From the NCBI GenBank assembly GCA_000482145.1, contig AUXH01000316.1, positions 1-21,863 of the forward strand: DNA of 21,863 bases, in the 5' to 3' direction. The notes beneath the pieces were generated by a model that saw only the letters and a program-made list of their open reading frames with translations, had not been told where the DNA came from and did not search any database. Of this stretch, positions 1 to 7,649 are shown one piece after another. Both the position numbers and the translations under genes were made by a program. Position 1 is the first letter of the stretch. Each line of letters begins with the position of its first letter. The stretch comes from Strigomonas culicis (lineage: Eukaryota > Euglenozoa > Kinetoplastea > Trypanosomatida > Trypanosomatidae).

Positions 1-248
1 ACAGAAGCTCACGACACCGAGGACCGTGGCGGCAGAAGCTCAGGACACCGAGGCCGTGGCGACAGAAGCTCACGACACCGAGGCCGTGGCGGCAGAAACT
101 CAGGACACTGAGGCCGTGGCGGCAGAAACTCAGGACACCGAGGCCGTGGCGGCAGAAGCTCACGACACCGAGGCCGTGGCGGCAGAAGCTCAGGACACTG
201 AGGCAGTTGCGGCAGAAGCTCAGGACACCGAGGCCGTGGCGGCAGAAG
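1..248 (+). repeat. 30-nt tandem repeat, about 8 copies
   Basis: Units of 30 nt begin at 31, 61, 91, 121, 151, 181 and 211, with a damaged copy at 1-30 and a truncated one at 241. Copies differ by a few substitutions (cag/cac, gct/act, acc/act), mostly changing Q/H and A/T in the encoded decapeptide. The array is in frame from 31 onwards. There is no unique spacer between units, so it is a coding minisatellite. Confidence 0.95.
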
Positions 249-1423
249 CGAGCTGGCTGCTGGACCCCGAGTGGGCGGAGCTGTGCTACCGCCGCCTGCC
301 ACCCGCGCGGCCTGCCGCTGCGGCCGCACCAGCGGAAGCGGTGGCGGCGGACGCCACGGAGGCGCACGACGGGGAGCCGGCGCCGGATACCGCCGCGCGG
401 CCCCCTGCAGCGGAGCTGCCGCAGCCCCACGACGCGCCCGTCTCGGGTGGGGAGGACGAGGTGCCAGCGGTGCTGCGGCGGGAGAGCAGCGCGGCCGACG
501 CAGGCGTGGTGGCAGAAGAAGAGCCGGAGCCGCGCGCCGACAGCGCCGCTGCCGTTGCCGCGGTGCCGGAGGCCCCGCCGGTGGAAGACCGCCCTCCCAC
601 GCCCGCGGCCGAGAGCGACCTCGCGCCGCCGGAGCCGTCTGTGTCCATGGAGGGGGTGGAGCCCTCCGTGGACCCCCCCGCCGCCGCGCGCCGCGCCACG
701 CTCGAAGGCACGAGTGAGGCCCCCGCCGAGGCCCCCACAGACGTGGCTGACCCAGCGCCGGCGGAGCAGGCGCCGCCGGTGCCGGGCCCGCTCGCGGGCG
801 TCGACCTCACCCTCGCGCCGCACGAGCCGTCGACGCGGCCCGACACCGCCTCCGGCGACGCCCGCCGCGCGCAGCTGCTGCCCCTGCACAGCAGCCCGCA
901 GCCCAGCCTCAACCCCGGCAAGCTGCGGTACCGCTACCCCACCGCCGGCACGCGGCCGCGCCGCACGCCGGCCGGCAGCATCGCCCTGCGCTCCAGCTAC
1001 GAGCGCAACTACCTCAACAACTACACGTACACCGGACCCGGCGAGGAGCCGGTGCTGCGGGCGGCGTCCAAACCTCCGGCCCCGCTGCCGGAGCCGGCCG
1101 TGGCCGCCGCCACCGCCGGCCCGCGCCCCGCCAGCGGCAACATCCTCTGCGGGCCCTTCGCGAAGGCGCTGCGTGCGACAGCGCGCCAACAGGGCAGCGC
1201 GGCCGGTGACCTGCAGTCGGAAGCGACCGGCAGTCTGCCGTCGTACAGAGCGACGCCGAGCCAGACCGTGGGCAGCACCGATGTGTTCCGGCGCTCCGTA
1301 CTCCTCCAGCGTCAGTCGATGAACAACACCAACGGCGCCACCGCGAACGGTCCGTCGCCGCGCATCGACCAGAAGGAGTTCTATCTGACGGAGGGTCGTA
1401 TCGACTGGAAGCGTCTGGCGTAG
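2..1423 (+). CDS. Ala/Glu/Pro-rich repeat protein, 5' end outside window
   Basis: Not recognised. The reading frame is open from the window edge to a TAG at 1421-1423 (473 codons in view). No ATG lies near the 5' end, so the true start is upstream. It opens with seven decapeptide units of the type AAEAQDTEAV, with A/T at position 2, A/T at 4 and Q/H at 5. A long acidic region rich in Ala, Pro and Glu follows and looks disordered. The last ~190 residues are more basic, with motifs LRYRYPTAG, SYERNYLNNYTYTG and a C-terminus ending EGRIDWKRLA; these look like the conserved, functional part. There is no membrane segment. The first repeat copy carries one extra base (near 23), so upstream copies in the same register would be read in another frame. 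A repeat-bearing cytoskeletal or surface-associated scaffold is possible but unproven. Confidence 0.75.
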   Translation, partial: QKLTTPRTVAAEAQDTEAVATEAHDTEAVAAETQDTEAVAAETQDTEAVAAEAHDTEAVAAEAQDTEAVAAEAQDTEAVAAEASWLLDPEWAELCYRRLPPARPAAAAAPAEAVAADATEAHDGEPAPDTAARPPAAELPQPHDAPVSGGEDEVPAVLRRESSAADAGVVAEEEPEPRADSAAAVAAVPEAPPVEDRPPTPAAESDLAPPEPSVSMEGVEPSVDPPAAARRATLEGTSEAPAEAPTDVADPAPAEQAPPVPGPLAGVDLTLAPHEPSTRPDTASGDARRAQLLPLHSSPQPSLNPGKLRYRYPTAGTRPRRTPAGSIALRSSYERNYLNNYTYTGPGEEPVLRAASKPPAPLPEPAVAAATAGPRPASGNILCGPFAKALRATARQQGSAAGDLQSEATGSLPSYRATPSQTVGSTDVFRRSVLLQRQSMNNTNGATANGPSPRIDQKEFYLTEGRIDWKRLA

Positions 1424-1741
1424 ATCTTAACTATGTGGCTACGCAGATACGTTTTTTTTTTTTCGTCTCTTTTGTATATATACCCACTATACGTGCTTTT
1501 TTTCCCTTTTTGTATAGTACAACAATGCAATCTATAAACAATATTTTCGTTGTTGTTGTTTTCTTATAGCTGACGGCATTTTCGTGTCGTTGTGTGCTTC
1601 TTTTCCTTTTTCCTATTAACCTATGTATTATAATTGTTCCTATCCCAATGAGTGTCGCTTAGACTGTTTTGAAAGCTACTACTTTCCAAAAAAAAAAAAA
1701 AACAAACTCTCCCTTATGTGTGCTGGTGCCGCATTCTTCTG

Positions 1742-1786
<45 letters not shown>

Positions 1787-1898
1787 TTGGTTCTTCTCTA
1801 AATGTGTAAGTGAAACGCACACTTTACATCTTCACAGAAAAGAAGAATCCATACATACAAACACACTTATCTATATACATCGCTCTGTTCTATCGCCA
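1424..1898 (+). other. Intergenic spacer, 475 nt
   Basis: A/T-rich and homopolymer-rich, with no gene. It holds the 3' UTR of the upstream repeat protein, a poly-A run near 1687-1702, the (TC)18 microsatellite at 1746-1781 and the trans-splice acceptor for the oxygenase gene. Confidence 0.8.
1742..1810 (+). promoter_or_regulatory. Trans-splice acceptor with (TC)18 polypyrimidine tract
   Basis: A perfect (TC)18 run at 1746-1781 inside a longer pyrimidine tract is followed by the first AG at 1809-1810. Spliced-leader addition there would give an 88-nt 5' UTR without any ATG before 1899. It therefore decides the start of the next gene. The exact AG is inferred. Confidence 0.65.
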
Positions 1899-3206
1899 AT
1901 GCTCCGTTTCACATCCGTGCGGCGTGGCACGCTCGTGAAGCTAGGCCGTGGCATCGAGAACATCACCGAGGCCGCCAGCAACTCGCTGCTCGAGTCCCTG
2001 CAGCACCACGGATACTGCTACGTCCAGCACCCCTTCATCCAGCGCAGCGTCCTCGACCAGCTGCAGCGCGACTGTCGCATCTTCTTCGAGCAGTACATTC
2101 TCCACCTGCAGGACGCGCAGGCGAGCGGCAACCTGCGGCGCAACAACAAGCACAACTACCACTGCACGCCGCTGTCGGAGTACGAGCTAGAGGGCATCCG
2201 CTCCCCCAGCGGCTTCCGCGGCTACTACCGCTACGTCGGCGCGAGCGGGCTGGACGACGCGATCGACTGCTTCTCCATAGGTCGCGAGGACGAGGACCCG
2301 GCGGCGCTGCGGCGCGACTACTACCAGAAGGCCGGGTGGGAGGAGAGCGAGTACCTGCCCATGATCAGCCGCCGCAACCCGTGGGACGTGCTGCTGAACC
2401 ATGTGAACGTGATGGGCGACGGCGCGGGGCCGACGAGCGTGCACATGAGCGGCGGCACCACCGGCCACGTGCTGAACAACAACTTCATGTCGGACTTCCG
2501 CGACATGATGGTGGCCTACTACGAGCTGTGCTCCATCGTCAGCCTCGACGTGATGCGGCACATCAGCTGCGGCCTTGGTATCCGGCCTTCCATCCCGCAG
2601 GGCGGCTACGACCCCTGCATGGACTACGACTACGACTTCTTCACGCCTTTTCACAGCCGCAAGGATTTTGACCTGCAGGCAAAGTACTACCCGCGCCTCG
2701 GCGCCGCGACGCGCGTGCGGCAGGGCGTCGCTGTGCAGAACGCGCAGTCCCCGCAGAACCCCGACGGCGTCCGCGTGCTGCGCCGCAAGGGCGCCAAGAC
2801 GACGCCGCTCGCGCCGGAGGCGGCGCCGGGCGCCGACGCGGCCGCGCCGGCGGTGCGCCTCGACACACACAAGGACCTCAGCACCATCACGCTGCTGTCG
2901 CAGGACGCCGTCGGGGGGCTCGAGGTGTGGGACGAGGAGAAGCAGCAGTTCACCACCGTCCCCGTGCTGGAAGACGCGCTCCTCGTCAACGCCGGCGTGT
3001 TCCTCGAGAAGTGGACCGGCGGGCTCATCGGCGCGACGCCGCACCGCGTGCGCAACGTACGGGACGGCAGCAGCCGCTGCAGCATCGTCTTCTTCGCGCT
3101 GCCCAACCACGACGCAAAGATTGAGCCGCTGCTGCAGCAGGACGACAACCCTGCCACGGACGCGGAGGACGGCTTTCTCGCGGGCGACCTGATGCCCACG
3201 CCGTAG
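1899..3206 (+). CDS. 2-oxoglutarate/Fe(II)-type oxygenase (iron/ascorbate oxidoreductase family)
   Basis: A 435-residue member of the isopenicillin-N-synthase-like dioxygenase family. Such enzymes use non-haem Fe(II), usually with 2-oxoglutarate, to hydroxylate or oxidise small molecules; the substrate is unknown. Residues ~25-68 match the N-terminal DIOX_N pattern (helix, then HHGYCYVQHPF). The C-terminal double-stranded beta-helix carries the iron triad H324-x-D326 (in DTHKDLSTITLL) and H382 (in TPHRVRN). The co-substrate pair R393-x-S395 (RCS) follows. A low-complexity Ala/Pro insertion at ~275-318 sits just before the HxD strand. The N-terminus (MLRFTSVRRGTLVKLGRG) is basic, has Ser/Thr and no acid, so mitochondrial import is plausible. 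The frame stays open upstream to 1623, but that stretch translates the splice polypyrimidine tract into a Leu/Ser run and would be removed before the acceptor at 1809-1810. The family is well known in trypanosomatids. Confidence 0.88.
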   Translation: MLRFTSVRRGTLVKLGRGIENITEAASNSLLESLQHHGYCYVQHPFIQRSVLDQLQRDCRIFFEQYILHLQDAQASGNLRRNNKHNYHCTPLSEYELEGIRSPSGFRGYYRYVGASGLDDAIDCFSIGREDEDPAALRRDYYQKAGWEESEYLPMISRRNPWDVLLNHVNVMGDGAGPTSVHMSGGTTGHVLNNNFMSDFRDMMVAYYELCSIVSLDVMRHISCGLGIRPSIPQGGYDPCMDYDYDFFTPFHSRKDFDLQAKYYPRLGAATRVRQGVAVQNAQSPQNPDGVRVLRRKGAKTTPLAPEAAPGADAAAPAVRLDTHKDLSTITLLSQDAVGGLEVWDEEKQQFTTVPVLEDALLVNAGVFLEKWTGGLIGATPHRVRNVRDGSSRCSIVFFALPNHDAKIEPLLQQDDNPATDAEDGFLAGDLMPTP

Positions 3207-3766
3207 GAGCACCCGCGACCATCGCGCGCTCTTTATTATGTTTCCTCTCTTTTTTTTTTTTTCTTGCCGTTGGGCCCTCTTCGTGTTACCGTCTGATAGA
3301 ATTATGTATTTTTTTCTTTTTTTTGTTTTGTTTTGTTCCTTGGTGGTTGGCGTTGGTTGTCCGTCTGTTTTTTTCACACCACACATACGTCTATTTATTA
3401 TAAATAAATTATTTGTATGGAAACTTCTGACAAAACAGGGAAAAAATTACAAACTTAATAAACATATAAATAAATATATATTCGCATAGAAGAGATATAT
3501 ACTGCATAGAACTCGTTTCAAATTACAAAAAAAATGGATGAATTACAACGTTTTACATATATATTTGTATTAGTGATCTATAAAGAAAAATCTAAAAAAA
3601 ACGGATACATTTATATATCTAGACTCTGTTTACTTGTTGCAGAAAGAGGAGCAACAAAATGAACACTATCAGACGCATAACAAAACGACAATCCTCTCTC
3701 TTATTCTCTCCATCTACGTTTAGAATTGAAAGTTCTTAAAAAGCAAAAAAAAACACCGCCTCAATA
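3207..3766 (+). other. Intergenic spacer, 560 nt
   Basis: A/T-rich, with T-runs near 3249-3262 and 3308-3323 and repeated A-rich stretches. It contains the 3' UTR of the oxygenase and the splice acceptor of Sec61 gamma. An open frame at 3238-3489 is Phe/Lys-rich translation of homopolymers, not a gene. Confidence 0.8.
3690..3723 (+). promoter_or_regulatory. Trans-splice acceptor for Sec61 gamma
   Basis: A pyrimidine-rich stretch (cctctctcttattctctcc and following) ends at an AG at 3722-3723. This predicts a 43-nt 5' UTR with no earlier ATG than the one at 3767. Confidence 0.6.
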
Positions 3767-3976
3767 ATGGATCTTGTCAACGATGCTATGGTGAACCCCA
3801 TCACCACCTTCGTGCGCAACAGCCGCATGCTCGTGCGCAAGTGCCAGAAGCCCAACTATGGCGAGTTCACGAACGCCGCCTTTATCACGCTGATGGGATT
3901 TCTGCTGATGGGCTTCCTGGGCTTCTTTGTCAAGCTCATCTTTATTCCTATCAACAACGTTATTCTTGGTGCCTAA
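3767..3976 (+). CDS. SEC61G: Sec61 gamma subunit of the ER translocon
   Basis: A 69-residue protein, the normal size for Sec61 gamma/SecE. It is the small tail-anchored subunit that clamps Sec61 alpha in the endoplasmic reticulum protein-conducting channel. The N-terminal half is an amphipathic helix (residues ~1-28, PITTFVRNSRMLVRKCQKPN). The family hallmark follows: Arg/Lys-Cys-x-Lys-Pro, an acidic-aromatic turn (YGEF) and one C-terminal membrane span (~37-60, rich in Gly/Phe/Leu with FVKLIFIPINN). The KCQKPNYGEF segment corresponds to the usual RCxKPDxxEF. The start at 3767 is the first ATG after the acceptor. No unusual feature was seen. A housekeeping protein, independent of its neighbours. 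Confidence 0.96.
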   Translation: MDLVNDAMVNPITTFVRNSRMLVRKCQKPNYGEFTNAAFITLMGFLLMGFLGFFVKLIFIPINNVILGA

Positions 3977-4615
3977 CTAGCTTTTTTTCGTTATTATTAT
4001 TTTTTGCTTCGTCTGCAAGTTTTTTTTTCGTTACATTTGTGGTTGTGCACGCGTATGTGCGCGATCGGCCTCTTGGAGGGCAGTGGAAAAAAAAATGCGC
4101 TAATAAGAATAATAATGAATAATAATGAAAAGTAAGATACTGCACGTGGACATGGACAAGTTTCTCCTGTAATAATAATAATTCAATTCAAAAAAAAAAT
4201 GATGAAATTAGAAAAGAGATTAAAGCAAATGGGCTTTTTTTTTGTTATAACTCTCTTTTATGTTCCCGATGTGCATCATTTTTTTTTTCCTTCGCGACTG
4301 GACATGTTAACTTTTTTGTGTGAGTGTTTATTCTACTGTATGAATGATTAACAGATGTTGCGAACTCATCATGTTAATATATAAGTGTAACTGAAAAGGA
4401 ATAATGTAGATGAACTGCGATTTAGCGCAGAAATTGAATTCGATGATGACTGTCTGACGGGTGCTGGTGTACCCTGTAGTTCACCTCTGTGGCACTCCAC
4501 ACAAACATATAAACAAGCACCTGCTCTCCTCTCTCCTTCTCTCTATTTCTTTGACTTCTTCTTGTGCCGTTATAGTTTACATAGAAAGAAGAAGAAGCGC
4601 ACACGGACCGCTGCC
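3977..4615 (+). other. Intergenic spacer, 639 nt
   Basis: A/T-rich 3' UTR and spacer with poly-T/poly-A runs and short AAT repeats (near 4106-4125 and 4171-4181). No gene was found. A GATGATGA followed closely by CTGA near 4442-4457 was examined as a snoRNA hint and not accepted. Confidence 0.75.
4520..4575 (+). promoter_or_regulatory. Trans-splice acceptor for the dehydrogenase gene
   Basis: A long CT-rich tract (4520-4570) lacks any AG until 4574-4575. The predicted 5' UTR is 40 nt, and the first ATG downstream is 4616. The frame extends upstream of 4616 only through the tract and by a non-ATG codon. Confidence 0.7.
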
Positions 4616-5809
4616 ATGTCCGCCATCAAGCGCTCGCTCAACGTGGGCGTGGTGGGCCTCGGCAACATGGGCCTCCCCATCGCGCGGAACATTGCCTTCA
4701 AGGCGCGCAGCTCCATCTACCTGCAGCTGCACGGCCGCGACCGCCAGAAGCTCCGCACGATCAGCGACAACATGCAGGTCGACGGCGCCACCTGCGGCAT
4801 CCGGCTGCACCACGAGTACCACACCGTGACCAAGTGGTGCGACATCGTCCTGCTCTGCCTCAAGGACCAGGCGGCGGCGGAGGAGGTGCTGCTCGCGCGT
4901 GACGGTGACGCGCTGCTGCCCAACGCGCGGCAGGGGCAGATCATCGTCGACCACACAACAACAGACGTGCACTTCGCGCGACACTGCGCGGCCGTCGCGG
5001 CGCGGCAGAACGCGGTGTACCTGGATGCGCCGCTGAGCGGCAGCCCCCGCCAGGCCTTCCAGAACCAGCTGGTCGTGATGGTCGGCGGCGGCGAGCCGGC
5101 GGGCGGCGGCGCCAGCACGGTGCAGCGCCTGACGCCCATCTTCAACATGTACTGCGACCACATCTACCACATGGGCGACAGCGGCGCGGGCCAGGCCGGC
5201 AAGCTGCTCAGCACGATGCTCATGGCCGCCCACAACAGCGCCGCGGCCGAGGCAATGCAAGTCGCGCAGAAGCTGCGCGTGGAGTTCGACCCCGCGGCGT
5301 CGCACCGGCTGCGGCAGGGCGCCACCGCCGCCCCGTCCGCCACCGCCACCTTCATGCACGAGGCAAACCTCCTGAAGGTGCTGGACGCCTCCTGGGGCTC
5401 CAGCACGATGCTGCGGCGCAACGGGCCGACGATGCAGGACCTGCTGCGCAACCCGGATCGCGTGCCGCCCACGTCGGGGCTCACGGTCGACCGCCTGCTG
5501 GAGGACCTGTCCCTCCTCGACGCGTCGCTGCGGCAGCCGGAGCAAGCCGGGGCCGCGGCGGCGGCGGAGGAGGAGGAGGCCTACCCGGTGCTGGACGCCT
5601 CCCTGAGAATGCTCGGAGCCGCACAGGAGGCGAACATGGGCGATCGCGATGTGGCCGCCGTCGTGCACTACGTGCAGGCCGCGGCCCGCGCGTCCGTCGA
5701 GCCGGCGGCCGCGCTGGACAGCGACAGCCCGCGCCCGACGAGCGCCGCGGCGGCCGGCGAGCCGTCGAGCATTCACGAGACGTCGGACTTTGAGGGAGAC
5801 TTTTACTGA
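4616..5809 (+). CDS. Beta-hydroxyacid dehydrogenase (3-hydroxyisobutyrate dehydrogenase superfamily)
   Basis: A 397-residue NAD(P)-dependent dehydrogenase of the 6PGDH/HIBADH superfamily, whose members oxidise 3-hydroxy acids such as 3-hydroxyisobutyrate or reduce related semialdehydes. The Rossmann signature is near the N-terminus (VGVVGLGNMG, G14-x-G16-x-x-G19). IIVDHTTT is the usual dinucleotide/substrate-loop strand. DAPLSGSPRQA (D137 on) matches the substrate signature, normally DAPVSGG. K196 in AGQAGKLLS is at the catalytic lysine position. The two asparagines that normally follow it (K-x-x-N-N) are Ser199-Thr200 here. The family is usually ~300 residues long. This protein adds an Ala/Glu-rich insert (QAGAAAAAEEEEAY) before the last helix and a disordered C-terminal tail ending SDFEGDFY. 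No clear mitochondrial presequence or peroxisomal tail signal is seen, so it may be cytosolic. The fold assignment is firm; the substrate is unknown. Confidence 0.9.
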   Translation: MSAIKRSLNVGVVGLGNMGLPIARNIAFKARSSIYLQLHGRDRQKLRTISDNMQVDGATCGIRLHHEYHTVTKWCDIVLLCLKDQAAAEEVLLARDGDALLPNARQGQIIVDHTTTDVHFARHCAAVAARQNAVYLDAPLSGSPRQAFQNQLVVMVGGGEPAGGGASTVQRLTPIFNMYCDHIYHMGDSGAGQAGKLLSTMLMAAHNSAAAEAMQVAQKLRVEFDPAASHRLRQGATAAPSATATFMHEANLLKVLDASWGSSTMLRRNGPTMQDLLRNPDRVPPTSGLTVDRLLEDLSLLDASLRQPEQAGAAAAAEEEEAYPVLDASLRMLGAAQEANMGDRDVAAVVHYVQAAARASVEPAAALDSDSPRPTSAAAAGEPSSIHETSDFEGDFY

Positions 5810-6110
5810 GGGTGAGGGAGCGGCGGGCGTGGCCGCACTGTTTACATTACTTCTATACTATAACATAAGCTAAAGCGAAAAAAAAAAAGAGGGTTATATA
5901 TATATATATATATTCTCTTAGAGGACAGCAATCGAATGGTCATAATAAGCAGCTCAATCAAGTGAGCAAAACCAAAAAAAAAAAAACGTCATGTGTATAC
6001 TCGCTCTCCTTCGGTTTGCTTCTTTCCTTCTTGCTCTGTCTAAAGCAGCAAGCCTGCACTGTACAATAATAACAATAATAATAATAATAGAAACGCTAGA
6101 TTCCATCCGC
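5810..6110 (+). other. Intergenic spacer, 301 nt, with (AT)n
   Basis: A/T-rich spacer with poly-A runs, an (AT)n run at 5895-5912, a polypyrimidine tract at 5999-6041 and an (AAT)n stretch near 6064-6091 that would lie in the next 5' UTR. No gene was found. Confidence 0.75.
5999..6045 (+). promoter_or_regulatory. Trans-splice acceptor deciding the start at 6111
   Basis: A pyrimidine tract (CTCTCC, then CTTCTTTCCTTCTTGCTCTGTC) ends at an AG at 6044-6045. It lies downstream of the in-frame ATG at 5991, so that ATG would not be in the mature mRNA. The first ATG after the acceptor is 6111. The predicted 5' UTR is 65 nt and carries an (AAT)n run. Confidence 0.6.
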
Positions 6111-6980
6111 ATGGACACGGAAGTCGTCGAGGCATCCCACCACGACCACCCCTACCTCTTCGCAGACGGGTCCGCCTCTTCCGCGCTCTGGCGCACCCCC
6201 AACAGCCGCTTGTCATCCGCCACACGGCAGCAGCAGCGACAACCAATCGCGCGGCAGGGGTGGGAGAGGCACCCCTACGGCAGCCGGCCGACTGCGGTGC
6301 TGTCCATCACACGCGAGGAGGGGGAGGAGCCGCCGCCGCCGGCGGCGGCCCGGCAGCCATGCGCGGCGTACCACGCGACGCTGCTGCGCCTGCTGCAGGG
6401 TGACGGCGGCGCCAGCGAGGGTCAGAGGGACGAGGCCGACCTTGGCGCCGCACGCGGGTGGCCATGCCCACGCGACGACGACGCCGACCGTGCCTGGCGG
6501 CCAACGGACCGCGCCTGCTATACACAGGGCATCCGCGCGGCCCACCGTGCGGCCTACCGCCGCCCGCTGCGCTCCGCGGCCGCCACGGGCAGAGAGCCGC
6601 AGCAGCGCGACACGGATGGGACGCCCGCCGACACCGCCAGTTTGGTCGAGGCCGAGGAGGCCAAGCTCCGGCGGCTGAAGCAGCAAGTGGCGAAGCGAGC
6701 GGCTGACCGTGCCGGCGGCCCGCGCTGTCAGAATGTCGCGTCCGGCCCGTTTTTTCGGGCCCCCGCCGGCGACCAGCATCCTTCCACGCAAGGCTGCATC
6801 GCGCCTACCACCGGCAGCGTCGCAGACGGGGCGACAGGGCAGCTGCCGGTGGCTGCTTATGACGCGGATAGCGGGCGAGCGGCGCTCGTGCCTCGCCGCG
6901 ACAGTCCACCGGAGGCGGGCGAGTGGCGTCTCCTGTGCCCTCGGCTCACCCTCCACCGTCGCTGGAGTCGAATCATATAA
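6111..6980 (+). CDS. Hypothetical protein, Arg/Ala-rich with one short coiled coil
   Basis: Not recognised. A 289-residue open frame, highly charged and rich in Arg, Ala, Pro and Gly, with no membrane segment once the start at 6111 is used. The N-terminal ~60 residues contain short aromatic motifs (DHPYLFADG, LWRTPNSR, GWERHPYG). A helical segment at ~177-202 (SLVEAEEAKLRRLKQQVAKR) looks coiled-coil. The rest appears disordered. The upstream in-frame ATG (5991) would add a hydrophobic segment encoded by the splice polypyrimidine tract, which I treat as artefact. Wobble positions look less uniformly G/C than in the neighbours, so this may be a fast-evolving gene or, less likely, a chance open frame in GC-rich DNA. 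It has its own splice signal and a sharp composition boundary at both ends, which favours a real gene. Confidence 0.6.
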   Translation: MDTEVVEASHHDHPYLFADGSASSALWRTPNSRLSSATRQQQRQPIARQGWERHPYGSRPTAVLSITREEGEEPPPPAAARQPCAAYHATLLRLLQGDGGASEGQRDEADLGAARGWPCPRDDDADRAWRPTDRACYTQGIRAAHRAAYRRPLRSAAATGREPQQRDTDGTPADTASLVEAEEAKLRRLKQQVAKRAADRAGGPRCQNVASGPFFRAPAGDQHPSTQGCIAPTTGSVADGATGQLPVAAYDADSGRAALVPRRDSPPEAGEWRLLCPRLTLHRRWSRII

Positions 6981-7035
6981 CGGGCAAAGAAAGAGAATGC
7001 TTCGAATAGAAAAGAAAAAAAAAGAGAGGTAGCAA

Positions 7036-7069
<34 letters not shown>
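7036..7069 (+). repeat. (AAT)n microsatellite
   Basis: About eleven uninterrupted AAT triplets in the 3' flank of the 6111-6980 gene. Shorter AAT runs recur at ~6064-6091 and 17812-17828, so the motif is common in these spacers. Confidence 0.9.
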
Positions 7070-7071
<2 letters not shown>

Positions 7072-7589
7072 CGACTCTTGTGTACACTATTATTATTCTA
7101 TTATTACGGTGTTCCGTCTTTCTTGAATGCGTTGTTTCAAACGTCTCTTACAAGGAAGAGCATGGCAAGCAAAAACAATAAATGATTTCAGAGACAAAAA
7201 ATCAACACTTCTTCCCGTTTTCTCTTTCTCTCTATCATATATAGTTGTGTTTTTCTTTTTATGTAACCCAGTTGTTTATCTCTTCATTCTCTTTTTTTTG
7301 TTTTCTCTTCACGGAGAGGAGCTTCCCTTATTTCACTGCAACGTAAAGCGTGTGTTTTTTTTTATATATACTATTAATTATTCTTCGTAGTATACTTGTG
7401 TACTTGTTAGATTGTTGGATCGTGTTTTTGCGGGAAAAGAATATATAGATTCCTTACTTAAAAGACCTATAACTTTCACTTTTTGGTAGAGACACCAAAA
7501 GGAAACGGAAGCGGAAGACGCATAAGCGTAAGGCTTACTCCTTAAATACTTTCTTATTTCCGTTTTTCTTTTCATTAATCGCAGCAAGT

Positions 7590-7649
7590 GTTTTCCTCTT
7601 TTTTGTTTGGTTGTTGTTATTTTGTTTTTTCCCACTTCGCTCAATTCAG
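7590..7649 (+). promoter_or_regulatory. Probable trans-splice acceptor for the pseudokinase gene
   Basis: A T/C-rich tract (tttcctcttttttgtttgg through cccacttcgctcaattc) ends at an AG at 7648-7649. The predicted 191-nt 5' UTR has no ATG before 7841. Other AGs at ~7582 and ~7729 are possible alternatives. Confidence 0.45.

Noticed and set aside
1..248. CRISPR-like 30-nt repeats
   Set aside because: Units are directly adjacent with no unique spacers and encode a decapeptide array in frame.
1623..1898. N-terminal extension of the oxygenase (92 residues)
   Set aside because: It translates a poly-A run and the (TC)18 splice tract; the acceptor at 1809-1810 removes most of it from the mRNA.
2187..3386. 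399-codon minus-strand open frame
   Set aside because: Shadow of the oxygenase gene, whose iron triad and fold signature are clear on the + strand.
3841..4122. 93-codon frame overlapping Sec61 gamma
   Set aside because: Out of frame with the clear Sec61 gamma protein and runs into poly-T spacer.
4442..4457. C/D snoRNA-like boxes (GATGATGA then CTGA)
   Set aside because: The boxes are only a few bases apart, with no terminal stem and no second box pair.
4577..5776. 399-codon minus-strand open frame
   Set aside because: Shadow of the dehydrogenase gene; no recognisable motif.
5991..6110. Signal-peptide-like start of the 6111 gene
   Set aside because: The hydrophobic segment is the translated splice polypyrimidine tract; the first ATG after the acceptor is 6111.
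7127..7390. 87-codon frame in the long spacer
   Set aside because: Phe/Leu/Tyr-rich product of T-runs with AT-rich codons unlike all genes here.
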